DNA from: Sweltsa coloradensis
Lineage: Eukaryota; Arthropoda; Insecta; Plecoptera; Chloroperlidae
DNA: 64,000 nucleotides
Assembly: GCA_024449915.1 (NCBI GenBank)
Contig: JAMZAV010000108.1
Span: 1,178,001 to 1,242,000, forward strand
Direction: 5' to 3'
Below are positions 47,821-59,381 of the stretch, in pieces (the first letter of the stretch is position 1; every line of letters starts with the position of its first letter). A program made the position numbers and the translations under genes. The notes beneath the pieces were generated by a model. That model did no database searches. It worked only from the letters and a program-made list of their open reading frames with translations, and had not been told where the DNA came from.

Positions 47821-48603
47821 GAATGTAGTAGTGACATAATTTATTGCACACCCTGCTGTCCGTCTGATTCTTGTCACACCTGTGGCATAAAATATGCGCA
47901 TCAGAATATTTAATGTCACTCTTGTCGCTGCCGAATTGCATACGTGATTTTATTCAAAGATTGCATTCAGAGAGAGGGGATAGAGGAGAAGGATAGGTAT
48001 ATCGGCCATGTTTTCCTCATATTTTGCATAGAATTTGCAATCAACCAAAATTACAAACATTATTTTTAGTAGTGTTGTTATGCTATTAGTCGGAGTGAAT
48101 TTTCCTAAGGATTGTTGGGCTGCTTCAACGATAATCTGTATATTTTGTTATTATATTTCACAGGGACGTCCATGAATTTCTCCACGTTTAACTAGAAGCA
48201 ATAAATAACTCGCGTAATAAAATGAATGACCTGTATAATAAATAGCTCCAGCCTGGCCAGGTAGATGAAGCTCCGTTAGAAATTCCCGAGTTACCGAGAA
48301 TATTCGCTTGGGCTTTCCATTGGTGTGGAATTTCTTACAATGAGGGATTCGGACAGAATTCTATTTCCATTCGCTTTGCCTCGCCTGAGCAATGAATAGA
48401 TTGAAATTATATATTTAAACTGGACTGCAATAATTCATAGACACTATTAGATTAGTGTGACGTCATTCCATCATGGCCACCCATGGCAACGGATAGTACG
48501 GCAGTTTTCCCACTTTCAGCCATGGGGTCCAAAGTTACCTTTAAATATTTTAAGGATGAACATATTTACGTGCTCTGGGATATAATTCTATAAAATTCTC
48601 CCT

Positions 48604-50067
48604 ATACGCGTTTCCAAGCAAAGATAGATGGCAGCACTAAACGCAACATGTCGGACCGATCAGTGATAGAGGCGAGCTGCTTACGGCGGGCGCATGTATA
48701 TTCAGTTAGGTTCAACTTGATTTTTGTTACATTTCTGATCATTTGCGAAAACATTGTTGATTATGTCATATCGTCCGCGTATTTATTAGTAAAATTCGTA
48801 AGTTTTGGGGATCGGCTTTATAAAAACGGGAATTTAATGGCATTTTAAATTACAACAAATAATTGAGATTATTTTATGAAATTAGCTCGAAAAGAACAAA
48901 CTCCACTGTTAAACTATTAAATACAGAAACAAGTGTATCAAATAATATGTTGAATGATGAAGATCGATGATATTTTGCCAAGAAAATTTTGCCCACCAAT
49001 ACTAATAATTTCAATAATTTAGGCCTACTTGATATCAAAAGAGCTTCTATAGCAAATTATAGCCCTACACTTGTTTTGCATGTTTTCTACATCGTTTTAC
49101 AATGTAAACGCAATCGGAGTAGGCGTGTTTATAATATTTATCTACTATTCACTTAGGACTACTGTTTTTTTTAATAAACATTTTATTAAAAGTAGGCCTA
49201 TTGAATAGCTGATAGCCTATTTTTATTATTGTTTTGTATGTCAATAATGGCATGATGACTGTGTCATTCTGCAGACAGCTTTAAAATCTTGTAGGTCATA
49301 ATATCATTATACTTATTCTATTGTAATAATATAAATCGTATTTATTATGATATTATTATGTATAATATTATGAAAACATGAACAATGACGATAAACGGTA
49401 TATGAAGGCCTACATTAATTATATTAGGTAGAAAAGGAGTTGGGACTTGTGCATAAGCCCTAATACAATTATTATTATTTTTGTTATTATTTTGTTATTA
49501 TTATTATGACTTTATTTATATTAAATTATCATAATAAAACTAAATAAGTATATCTCAATTAAAAGTGTCATGAGAAGCGAGCGATACTGTATGTGTGTGT
49601 TTACTATGAGTTGTGAACATTCTTGACGGTTTGAATTTGATTTAGTATTTATCGTACCCTGTTAGCATATATTTAGTATATAGCCTATAAATACCAATGA
49701 TTTATTATGATATTGCAGTTAGAGAATTGTAATATGGATACAAATGCCATCCTCGGTGGGTGCATGGGGCGCAGGTCTGAATATAGTAATATTATTCTGG
49801 TGCACACTGCACATGGTCTCATATCCCGCATTTTAAAAAGCAATTTTACCATTTTGGTGCACCCCCATGGCTTTTGATTATCATCAATTAACAACATTTA
49901 GGGAGAGCAACGACAATGTACCTGTGATTGTACATATTTATAAGTGACAAACACGGAATGACATGTGTTCTTTAGGTTAGCACATAGCGCGCTCCTCCGA
50001 CTATCACTGATCGGACAGTTGCATTTTTCGCCACCAGGTAGCAACCCCTTTGCTTGGAAACGCGTAT
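48604..50067. mobile_element. 1.46-kb TIR element, AT-rich interior
   Basis: ATACGCGTTTCCAAGCAAAG at the left and its exact complement at the right. Further in, GACCGATCAGTGATAG at the left matches the complement of GTCCGATCAGTGATAG at the right. The interior is AT-rich with no transposase frame. A TA target is possible but ambiguous. Confidence 0.7.
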
Positions 50068-50377
50068 TAAAAAAATATAAACAATTATATTATAGTAAGA
50101 TGTTTTATAAATGAAGGATTATTTCCCGTCCTACGGCCCTCGGCCACCCACGGGTAAACATGGTGTGATTATGGCCAGTACTATTTATAACTCCATGGTG
50201 TGATCAAACAGACAACTGCTAAGTTTTATTATTTCCTATGAATGACAATTCACTTTGCAACAGGTCGATTAGGTCTGGGTTTATGCTGATGGCGGATCTC
50301 GGCGTCGACGATGATGGAATGAAAGACTCGTGGTGTTGGATTGATTTACAGCCTAGGCCTATCTACCACCTGTCTCT

Positions 50378-50543
50378 GAAACCAAGTCCGTCTTTTTACA
50401 CTGATTGAAGATGGTGAGCATGCCAATCAATTGTTGAGAGGTGACAGTATTTAACTGTCCGTATGCAGAAACCAAGTCCGTCTTTACACTGATTGAAGAT
50501 GGTGAGCATGCCAATCAATTGTTGAGAGGTGACAGTATTTAAT
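50378..50543 (+). repeat. Tandem duplication of a 90-bp unit
   Basis: GAAACCAAGTCCGTCTTT, then ACACTGATTGAAGATGGTGA and GCATGCCAATCAATTG, occurs at 50378 and again at 50468. They are nearly identical over 75 bp or more (two T missing in the second). Confidence 0.93.
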
Positions 50544-51965
50544 GCTATCCTGAAAATAAAATAATCCTACTCGACCGGGCACTGAACTCGGGTCTCCCGC
50601 TTGGTAGTAATTTAACATCTTTTTATAGTAGGCTAGATCCACAGTCTCCAATACGTCCGCACAGGCGCGAGCGTAGCAAATTGAAGCGTCAATCTGACCT
50701 TTTCAAGATGGCAATTTGGCGTTTTAATTTATGCTTTTTTAATGCAATAAAGTATTTTTCTGGATTGTTTGAAATGGTTTTAGCTTGTGCGGCATGGGAG
50801 TGCACAAACAGGATGTTGCAATAGGATGTTATTGCATAAGGGAATTTAGTACCGTAATGTAATCATTTAGTGTTGCTTAGCTGTCAACCTGACAGCCATC
50901 TTGAAAAATATTTTGGCTACAAATCGCTACCATCTATAAAAAGTTTAACATGTAAACTGCAAGGGCTTCAAATTGTCACGGAAGTGGACCAATGACTGGG
51001 GATCTAGCCTTGGTAAGAACTAAGATGCTGTGGTGCATGAGTTGAACCTCGAAGTGGATATTTTATAAATGTCCGTGAATCTTACACTAATTTACCTGAA
51101 AATTAACAATATACAAGGACGTTTACTGCTTTTTTAGTCCCGTTGATGTATGAGCGTATTCGGCACACTCCGCACACATCTTACTTCACTGGATCCGAAA
51201 CAATCGGATGAGCAATTCTATAATGAGAAATATTTCTTCTACTTTCATCACTTGTAAATTGTAATGTAGTGCGTGCATACAGCATAATATCAAGTTCGTC
51301 AGGAGTGGACTACGTTTCTCCTCGTCTCGGTTAGCCTATGATGCGTGCTGGCACTGCATGCTACGCTTGCTATGCCCGTTGCATCTTGCAGGGGGGCTGT
51401 CGACCTTGTTCAGCCACTGCGTGTGATATATCCTACCATTATCAAAGTGACTTCTGCTAGCGCTAACTGTGTGTGTGTGGGGGGGGGGGGGGAATCACCC
51501 ATCATCCGTGTAAGCAAGCGATTAATTGGAAACTAGCAGTCAATTATTAATATTTGAAACTAATTGTGCACTAAATACTATAGTCAATGACTGAACAGAT
51601 GTCAGATTGTCATGGTGTTTACTTTTTAATGGGGGTGGGGATCACATATGCCAGGCATGTTTACTTTAAACTATCAAGGCCATGATTGTATTTTAAAAAT
51701 TAAAAATTAAAATGTCATAATTTTTATTTGCACATACATGCCAACAGTAATAATAGCATAAAAATGTTATTTACACTCAAAATTATATGCAACGAGAAAT
51801 AGTAATAATAAAGATGAAACTCATTCTGCATACAATAACATTTTAGTTAAAATACATTATTAATGTAAACACCACATTGTAAGGGAATGCCGCCTACGCT
51901 CGTACCAGGGCGACTGGTCCGAGATCCATGGAGCAACACCTGACGCGTTGACCTGGCTGGCTGAC

Positions 51966-52491
51966 TTAGGACGTGTCTGAACTATGTTCTCAGTCTCAGT
52001 CTCATTCTCAGTCTCATTCTCATTCTCAATCTCGGTCTCATTACTAGAAGTGTAACTTTCGGCCGTTTCTTGGTGGAGTATTAACAATGCTATCAACATC
52101 AAAACAAACAGACGAACAGCCGTGGAGTTGACACAATAGGTGGCCGACTGATTGCGATCTTAACAGTACTTTAAAGTGTTTACATAACGTTTCCATATCA
52201 AATTTGACTCTGTGCTATTAATTACTATATTATTTATTACATTTAATAACTTATTTGGTTACTCAACGTGATTTGGAAGTGTTTTAGTTTGATCGTCTCC
52301 CGAGGCCGCCATTTTTTAGTAATAAGAATGAAAACGAGTGTGGTTATTTCGTTACTTGGTTTCATTCCCGTTCTCAGTCTCGATCTGGACCCTTCGTACA
52401 TTGCTTCTGACGTCACCGATTATTGATGACGTAAAACTGAGAATGAGAATGAGACTGAGCCACGTTTTTCAAGCAATCAGACACGTCCTTA
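51966..52491. mobile_element. Inverted-repeat element with TGAGA/TCTCA runs
   Basis: TTAGGACGTGTCTGA and the near-complement TCAGACACGTCCTTA bracket 526 bp. Next to each lies a run of (CATTCTCAGTCT)-type repeats, inverted between the ends (51988-52043 and 52436-52460). No target duplication was seen. Confidence 0.55.
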
Positions 52492-52689
52492 GATTTATGT
52501 TTATGACTTATAATTTTAACGACTTTTGTTTTACATCCTTGACATTGTTGAATTTTTTAAGCTGTTGCTTCCATACGCTAAATAAATAATGTAAAATAGG
52601 AATACTTTTAATAGCCCTTATGGGTACAAGTGCCACCTTCTACAAAAGCCAATTGTCTCGTAATGGTTCAGGCATAATATTATAATCTA

Positions 52690-52818
52690 TAATGTACTAA
52701 TTATGTAATTTATTTAATTACTAATTAGATGTATTTACTTGTCTTCCTTTTAAATCAGTTTTTTTAACTGAATATGACAGGCGTTAAATAAATATAAATA
52801 AATAAATAAATAAAATAA
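52690..52818 (+). mobile_element. SINE tail with stem-loop and (AAAT)n end
   Basis: CTTTTAAATCAGTTTTTTTA, ACTGAATATGACAGGCGTT and AAATAAATATAAATAAATAA. Same tail as 40045-40135 and 63440-63525. Confidence 0.6.
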
Positions 52819-53097
52819 AAATAATAATGTGTAATGTAATTGTGCAAGTTGCTGAAGTGAACGAAAACGAGTATAGGTGTTACCTTAGCTGATATGGTGG
52901 TATTACTGTATTAAAATGATAATTAATGTCACGCCAGGTAAAACAGATGTGTGGCCATGGCCATCAACGTTGTCGCTTCATCATGTCGGCTAGTTAGCTT
53001 TAAATCAAATTCAAAGATTTGAAATTTAAGTTTTAACATTGCGTCAGTGAAAAATAACTAATTCAAACCCCTTGAAAGCCAAAGGATTAAAAGTAAC

Positions 53098-53861
53098 TAG
53101 GAAAACGCTAAAGTCCCGCCGCGTTGATGGATGAGCTTTTTAAATTTTTTAGTTTGCATGGGATATCTTTACTTTTGCAAGTTCTTTGTTTTGCTGCCTA
53201 CGCATTGTAGCTGAATGTTGTCAAGTTTCTTTTGTTACCTGTCAATTGGAATTATTTACCGTAAAAAACTTATATTAAAAGCTTTATTTCTATAGATTCT
53301 GGCTAACTATTTAAACTTTTTCTTTTAAAAGGTACTACATCACCATAACCTTAATGTCCATGTATAATATGAACGTTGTAGCCCCACCAGTTTGGTCAGA
53401 ATTGGCCCAAATGGCACGAAAATATCGCACAAAAAATCAAAAAACTTATATTAAAAGCTTTATTTCTATGGATTCTGGCAAACTTTTTAAACTTTTTCTT
53501 TCAAAAGGTACTACATTACCATAACCTCAATGTCCATGTATAATATGAACGTTGTAGCCCCACCCGTTTGGTCAGAATTGGCCCAAATGTCACGAAAATA
53601 TCGCACCAAAAATCGAAAAAAAATCGTAAAAGTACGATATTCATGAGAAATATTTCTTCGATTGTACCCAAAAACAATACACCTCTAAGTTCAGAGATTT
53701 CGAAGGTCCTGTCAAATTTTCATCAAAATCGGATATGCCGTTTGCCTGGTAGAGAGTTAACAAACAGACAAAAAAACAAACAAAAAAACAAAAAAAAAAA
53801 ACACCCGAGCTAAAGTTTTTGGGGGTCAGTGAAATTGAAGTCTTCGCTTCGCTCATCCAAT
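53098..53861. mobile_element. Repeat family copy C, with a different internal tandem unit
   Basis: The left end TAGGAAAACGCTAAAGTCCC, then GCGTTGATGGATGAGC, and the right end CTTCGCTTCGCTCATCCAA match copies A and B. The middle has two tandem units of about 176 bp instead (starting near 53263 and 53439: ACTTATATTAAAAGCTTTAT; GTCCATGTATAATATGAACG; GTTTGGTCAGAATTGGCCCA). Then come the shared ATTCATGAGAAAT and AGACAAAAAAACAAAC parts. Confidence 0.75.
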
Positions 53862-53914
53862 TAGCAAGGAAGAGAATGTCAATCTGATTGACTTCTAAAA
53901 ATGTTTGAAACATA

Positions 53915-53990
53915 TTTCAGTCGGGATTGCTGGTAGCGGGTATGGAAACGAAACGACGACTTTCCGAATAAGTCTCGAGCGTTTCACATC
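53915..53990 (-). mobile_element. SINE fragment, CCGGCAATC type, minus strand
   Basis: TTTCAGTCGGGATTGCTGGT followed by AGCGGGTATGGAAACG is a diverged copy of the head/body junction seen at 34185. Confidence 0.4.
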
Positions 53991-54189
53991 GCATCGGTGA
54001 TAGGGGAAAACTGAGAAAACGGTGGAGAAAGCAGCCATGGTCTTCATTTTATTAAAATAGGTTTGCAAAACTGAACCGTACAAATTTACTATATATATAA
54101 TTATATTTTAGTCTATTGAATTGTTATACAAATTGTTTTAAAATACAATCAGTAGGGGCCTACATGAAGATGAAAGTTTTTTTTATAAA

Positions 54190-54260
54190 AAACAACGCTA
54201 AATGTGGGATTCGAGCCCGCGTTCCTTGGCGCCCAAACCCGTAGCCGTTACCAGCCCCTG
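54190..54260 (-). mobile_element. tRNA-like SINE head, minus strand
   Basis: The minus strand carries GGTAACGGCTACGGGTTTGG and, 20 bases on, GCGGGCTCGAATCCCACATT. A-box and B-box-like blocks are at tRNA spacing, but the acceptor stem is not formed. Confidence 0.5.
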
Positions 54261-54429
54261 TGGACGGTCCGGCATTTATTCTACCTGCTCCTTCAGAAAT
54301 ACCGATCTCCCCCCTCATCCTGTAGCAAAACCAAAAGTTGACGCCGTGAGCGTGGCTGCTATGCAAGCCAAGAAACCAACAGTGCCGTGGTCACCCAGCC
54401 ACCTCGTAACCTAGTCCATTGTTGCTTAA

Positions 54430-57300
54430 CTATATTCATAATATTGTGCACCGCCTCTGAATGCAAGCCTTCTATGAGATAACATTCCTTCAACACAATG
54501 CGGACTAGACAACTGCGTGACTGACTCGAGAAACAAGTTGTCGAAAACGGAAGAAATACCCTTTCCCCTACCCATCAATTCCCCCCTATTTGGAATCAAC
54601 TATACCGGACTCGTTTCGACCAATCACAAGGCTTTATTCAACAGGTGTTTCGACCAATGGGGATATCCCGTGTATAGAAGCATCTACTTTCCAAAGTGCT
54701 CGAAGAGATAAAACACCTGGGCGAAGTAATCTTTGTTATGTATTGCAGGTTGCATGCATTCAGGCGCTATTGAAATTTGATCCTTGCCAATATTGTGATA
54801 TAAATACGGTATTATGGGACGATTAACGAGTCAAAATTTATAATGGGTGAGTTAAAAACGTATTTCGCTTGTATATATTTTTAAGACATCATCACCATTC
54901 TCCATTTTAATAAATATAAAATATATTTTTAAATGCATTTTTCACGTTTGTTGAAAAGAAATATCTGAACTTATGAGATAAAGGGACCAGTTGCCACTAA
55001 TATGAATGTTTTTATTTAATTATGTATACTCAAATGTTTTAAAATGAAGTTTATTCGTCGTGAATACTGAATAGAGGTGTTTATATGTTATTTTTGTGAA
55101 TACATTTACCAATATATTAAATATACAGTGAAGATACTTGAAAGTAGTGTTTTTATTTATAAATTATGGCTTATTTTGATTAGTTTCTGAAGTCATAACA
55201 TTGTTTATCAATGTAGGATTCAAATTTCGTGCTCAATCTTGTCCGAGATTCCGGTTTGTGTCGAAGAGATAGTCGGGAGTGTCATCTCTTCGCGAGCTAA
55301 GCTCTTTGCTTTACCTTTACGTACCTATGTCATTATTACTCCAAGTTTTCGGCCGTGCATCGCAACAGACAACACTCAACGGACGTAACGTCGGCTACTA
55401 AACCAAAAACTCGGGTCTATTTCGAACTTATTTGCGATTTAAGTTACAATATCAAACCGTATTCAACATATTCGATTAAATATATACATTTTACCGACGC
55501 CAAAAAGTGTTCTAAATGCACAATTTACCGTGAGAAACAAGGCGGCTATGTTTCTGTAATCCGAGTTGTTTTTTGTACATCACGTTATTTCTACTCAAAA
55601 TCTGTAATCACAAGTTATTCTCAGGTACTAGGCAGATTTTCGTTATAATTCCAGTGATAAAAGTGATATTTTTTAATTGAAATTACTTCGGATTAGTGTA
55701 ATTTCACTGTGCTAAAGTGTTTTTTATGGGATAGGCATACCTGTTGAGCATACGCTCTAGTGTGGCCACGTGTAAGAGATCGGCTTGGCGTTTGGAAAGG
55801 TGAAGATGGTTTTCTTTACATTTTACTATTTAAAATAGCTATCTATGAATAATTAGTGAATATCATTTATATATTTGTCTTTTCTGTATGGTTCTTTTTT
55901 ACCTTGGTTGCAAACTTACAACCACAAATCATTTCCGAGTGCACGCCGTGTAGGCCTAGGCCTGAGGTTATCCCACCTCTACCTGTCTAACTGGGGGTTC
56001 TGACAAGACATTTTTACAACCCCAGGACCCTCAGTCGACGCTCATAATTCCATTGTCCGAATTGGTTCTGCACTTTAGGCGTGGGAAGTTTTTTCAAAAA
56101 TATTGCACTGCTATTAGCACGTTTATATTTGCAGTCCTACTCCTAGGTCTATTTATTATTGTGTGAACTGACTCATAAATTAAAGAAAATTATAAACTCA
56201 CTTAACGTCAATGTGTCCACATAAAATATATCTAACCCTATTAGTAGTGACTAGGAATTTCATGACGGTATGTGCACGAATATGTGGTAGCCTAGGGCCT
56301 AGCCTCAGTATGTAATATGCGTTATGTCGTTACATAACTTGGAAACCACGTGAGTTCAAATCAAGACAGCCTAGTTACGTTTTGAGATTGTGATAAGTCG
56401 GGTATGACGTAATACTTTCAGATAGTGGTTTGTCTAAGGTATTTTAGCGTTTGGGGTAATAATTTACATCTAGTTTCGTGTGGTGTGACAAGCACCTGTT
56501 AGGCTGCGAACAGCAATTAAGAATACCAATCGTTTGCGTTTACTGTTGTTTTTAGCAGTCTGTATGCCTAGGGCCTACTTTGTTATGATTTTAAAATCTT
56601 CTGTCAGTGTGTGACACTTCCAGTAATTTAAAACTTTAGATTAGACCTGTCCCGATGTTTATAGTAGTAGGCCTACTATGTAAGTAGGTAATGTAAAACT
56701 GTACCGGTATTGTATGGTGTAAGTACGCCTATTACTAGGTAAAGCAAGTATTGTGTAGCTACAACTACAAGCCCACTGTTTGATGTGTTTAATTAATGTA
56801 CTATTACTGGTATGCTACTACATAAATAACCAAACAGAAAGAGTAAGGGGCCAGGGTTCAAATACCTGTCACACTAAGCATTTATCTAATCTAGTCGTAT
56901 TTATTTGAAGTTAATGCTATTTATTCTTACTAAGTAGGTAGGTCCTGTGTGTTCTCAATTTATTTGTTATTGCCATGTTCAAATGTTTCTGTTGGGGTGG
57001 GTAGAAACTAGGAATCTTGATCAGGAGACGAACCTCAGGGACTGGAGTGAATGTCTTGCACGTCAATGTGTTTTGCAACAAGGAAAGTGGGAAACTAAAT
57101 AGGCCTACACACTAATTTAACTTGCTAAGTTAGGCGCCAGCTAATGTGTTGACTAATCTTGTCACTGGTCTAGTTTTACACGTAACCGACTTTTAGGGCA
57201 GCCGGTAAAAATTCCCAACCTCCTCACTCACTCACATACCTAACAATTTTCTTTGTTATTCCCCAGGTAGGCCTACCTTGGACATCAAGATCATCTTTTC
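54430..57300. other. Region upstream of ESRP, no gene recognised
   Basis: Contains short unrecognised frames (for example 55355-55648, 97 codons, no recognisable motif). TAGGCCTA-type motifs are frequent from 55950 on. The ESRP promoter and any non-coding first exon would lie in the right part, but neither a TATA box nor a clear initiator stands out. Confidence 0.4.
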
Positions 57301-57336
57301 GCCTAGTCGCCGAAATAGGAATACAAAAATACGAAA

Positions 57337-57402
57337 ATGTGTGAAAACCGGTGATTATTTACGATAATGACGACGAACGGTAAAGTCGACGTACTCTGGT
57401 AA
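57337..57402 (+). promoter_or_regulatory. Two short upstream ORFs before the ESRP start
   Basis: If the transcript extends upstream contiguously with exon 1, its leader contains two short upstream ORFs. One is ATG TGT GAA AAC CGG TGA (57337-57354). The other runs 12 codons including its stop, from ATG at 57367 to TAA at 57402. Both end before the main ATG. Such uORFs often lower translation. Whether this stretch is in the mRNA cannot be told from sequence: a possible splice acceptor lies just upstream and the transcription start is unknown. Confidence 0.35.
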
Positions 57403-57480
57403 ACTCAGTGAATACTCTCTGTGCTCGCGTTGTGTTGTGTTTTCCGTGGTCAAGTGTGAAAATACGTTCGGTTATCAAGA

Positions 57481-57609
57481 ATGATGGCTACGCCGTATTT
57501 GTGCGTAATGTACCTGGCGACAGCCGGCCAACAGGGTAATCTTCTCGGTGCAGACGAAGAGGAAATCGTACTACTTGTCTATGTCGTTATAGATATGGCC
57601 AAAAACCAG
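57481..57609 (+). CDS. ESRP: ESRP/fusilli homologue, first coding exon (rest of gene outside window)
   Basis: First coding exon of an epithelial splicing regulatory protein, a nuclear RNA-binding factor with an N-terminal RNase-H-like region and three RRMs that controls epithelial exon choice. Seen: 43 codons ending ATG GCC AAA AAC CAG followed by donor GTAAAT, phase 0. The peptide segment LATAGQQGNLLGADEEEIVL and the following LLVYVVIDMAKNQ align with the start of human ESRP1 ([20 protein letters not shown], then FWKVVDLANKK), including the exon end. The gene begins with two consecutive ATG codons; the second has A at -3 and G at +4 and is the likelier start, giving MATPYL. Reading on past the donor gives 56 unrelated codons to 57780, which is intronic. 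I found no RRM exon between here and the window end, so intron 1 is at least 6.4 kb. Confidence rests on one exon only. Confidence 0.8.
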
Positions 57610-58406
57610 GTAAATAATTTATTGATTTATGTACTCCCTGAAAATTGTTCGGTTCCCTTTTTTGATGAGGGTGAATGGGACGCCGACAGGTCGAAACTGC
57701 CCCTCGCGGTCGCAACCTCCCCCTTCTTTTGTAGTGGTTGTGCTTTTATGCTAGGCGAACACGGTTCGATTTTGAGTTGAATGTGAATTGTTTCCCTCAA
57801 AGATTTCTTGGGCGAGCCTACCCCCGCCCCCTACAAAAACGTGTCATTGCAAGTTGCAACACGCCGCCATAACGGCCATAACAGACCTACATTTTATAAC
57901 AAATTCGTGTAGGCCTACTTGCATTCCTCTCTTGTTTTGGACACATTATATCAACATAAAATGACTAGGCCATCATTGATTGCGCAATGTATGCTCCTCT
58001 ACAATCACTATACTATGTTTATCAGTATCGCACGGGCTAAACCGGTTTAAATAAGTCGTTTTAAGTGTTAAAACGTTTCAGTGATGTTAAACAGTGCGAT
58101 ATCGATTTGAGAAGTAAACTAGAACCGTAATACGTTTTACGTTACCTTTGCGTAGTAAACAAAATGTTTTTCTTCGGCCGATGCTTGATGAATGTGTAAG
58201 CTAAAACCGTTTTAAACTCCCCTCCCACCATAATTAGTTAGATATGCGTTGCATCGTTGCCGTCATAAAAATGTTACGAAAACCGTTTTAGCGCAAACCA
58301 GTTTAAATAACCGTGATAAATGTAGAGTTTTAGGGACTTAAGACTTGAAAGTAGTAGTCTGTAGGAGCCTTGGACATCGTAGCTTGCATCTGTCAACATG
58401 GAGCCG

Positions 58407-59018
58407 TCCCACAGTGCCGCTTCCCGTAAGGCCATCAACCTTTTTTTTCCCCCTATGCCATCATTACTACCTGTCGATAAAGACCATGTTACACTTGTTG
58501 GCCTAAGGGGAATTGATTTATTCCCCTTAGGCCAACACCCTGCATTTCATTATCGAAAATACAAAGAAGGTTTGTTGGCGTTGGGGTAATTGATTTATTC
58601 CCGTTATACCAACAGAGTATATGCATCGTTTACGGTAAGGAGCGGGGCGTTGTTGGCGTTGGGGTAATTGATTTATTCCCGTTAGGCCAACAGAGTATAT
58701 GACAAATTCAATAATAAAATGCAGGGTGTTGGCCTAACGGGAATAAATCTATTACCCCAACGCCAACAACACCCCGCTCCTTACCGTAAACGATGCATAT
58801 ACGCTGTTGGCCTAACGGGAATAAATCAATTACCATAAGGCCAACAAACCTCTTTTGTATTTTCCATAATGAAATGCAGGGTGTTGGCCAAAGGGGAATA
58901 AATCAATTCCCCTTAGGCCATCAACGCTTCCTGTAACATGGGCTTTATCAACAGGTAGAAATGATGGCATAGGGGGAAAAAAAAGGTTGATGGCCTTACG
59001 GGAAGCGGCACTGTGGGA
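58407..59018. repeat. 612-bp foldback palindrome built from six smaller palindromes
   Basis: The two halves are reverse complements at very high identity (only scattered mismatches), from TCCCACAGTGCC on the left to its complement ending at 59018. The centre is near 58712. Within it are six short imperfect palindromes of about 40 bp, each of the type GTTGGCCTAAGGGGAATT followed by GATTTATTCCCCTTAGGCC. They start near 58497, 58572, 58653, 58729, 58804 and 58881, a spacing of about 76 bp. Each arm also contains a similar short open frame (about 60 codons) in mirrored orientation. No unambiguous target-site duplication was found. It could be a foldback/MITE-type element or a hairpin-RNA locus. 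It lies inside ESRP intron 1, so ESRP pre-mRNA would fold here into a stem of about 300 bp. Confidence 0.93.
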
Positions 59019-59381
59019 AGACACCGTCAAACATTGTACACCACTATCAGTAGTTCTTTATGGCTTGCTTCTCCTTCTCTGTGAAACTTTTTGTCTTGTT
59101 CCCTGATGTTGGGGTGTATTGTCTACAGAAAAACAAACCCTAAAGTCAGTCTCGGGAGTAGAAGTCCATGTTATAATAATTGTTCCTGTGTGGTCTATCA
59201 CCTTGCGTGGCCAGAACACTTTTAGGTTTTATGTGAGTGCGATAAAACTTTGATAGTTTCTTATAAGGCTGGTTGTACTGAAAGCATTTGGCCTAGAGTA
59301 TTGTAGGTGTGTGTTGGTATCATTCAAGCCCTGACACAACACACGTAAGGTAGGCCTAGCAGTTACACTAAATGTGACAGT

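Noticed and set aside
55355..55648. 97-codon frame upstream of ESRP
   Set aside because: No recognisable motif, no clear splice sites and AT-rich codon use. Treated as chance.
57610..57780. Continuation of the ESRP exon 1 frame for 56 codons
   Set aside because: It lies after a splice donor at the position where the family has an exon boundary, and it shows no similarity to ESRP.
58497..58920. CRISPR-like regular spacing of six repeats
   Set aside because: The host is an animal. The units are palindromes inside a larger palindrome, with spacers that mirror each other, not unique spacers between direct repeats.
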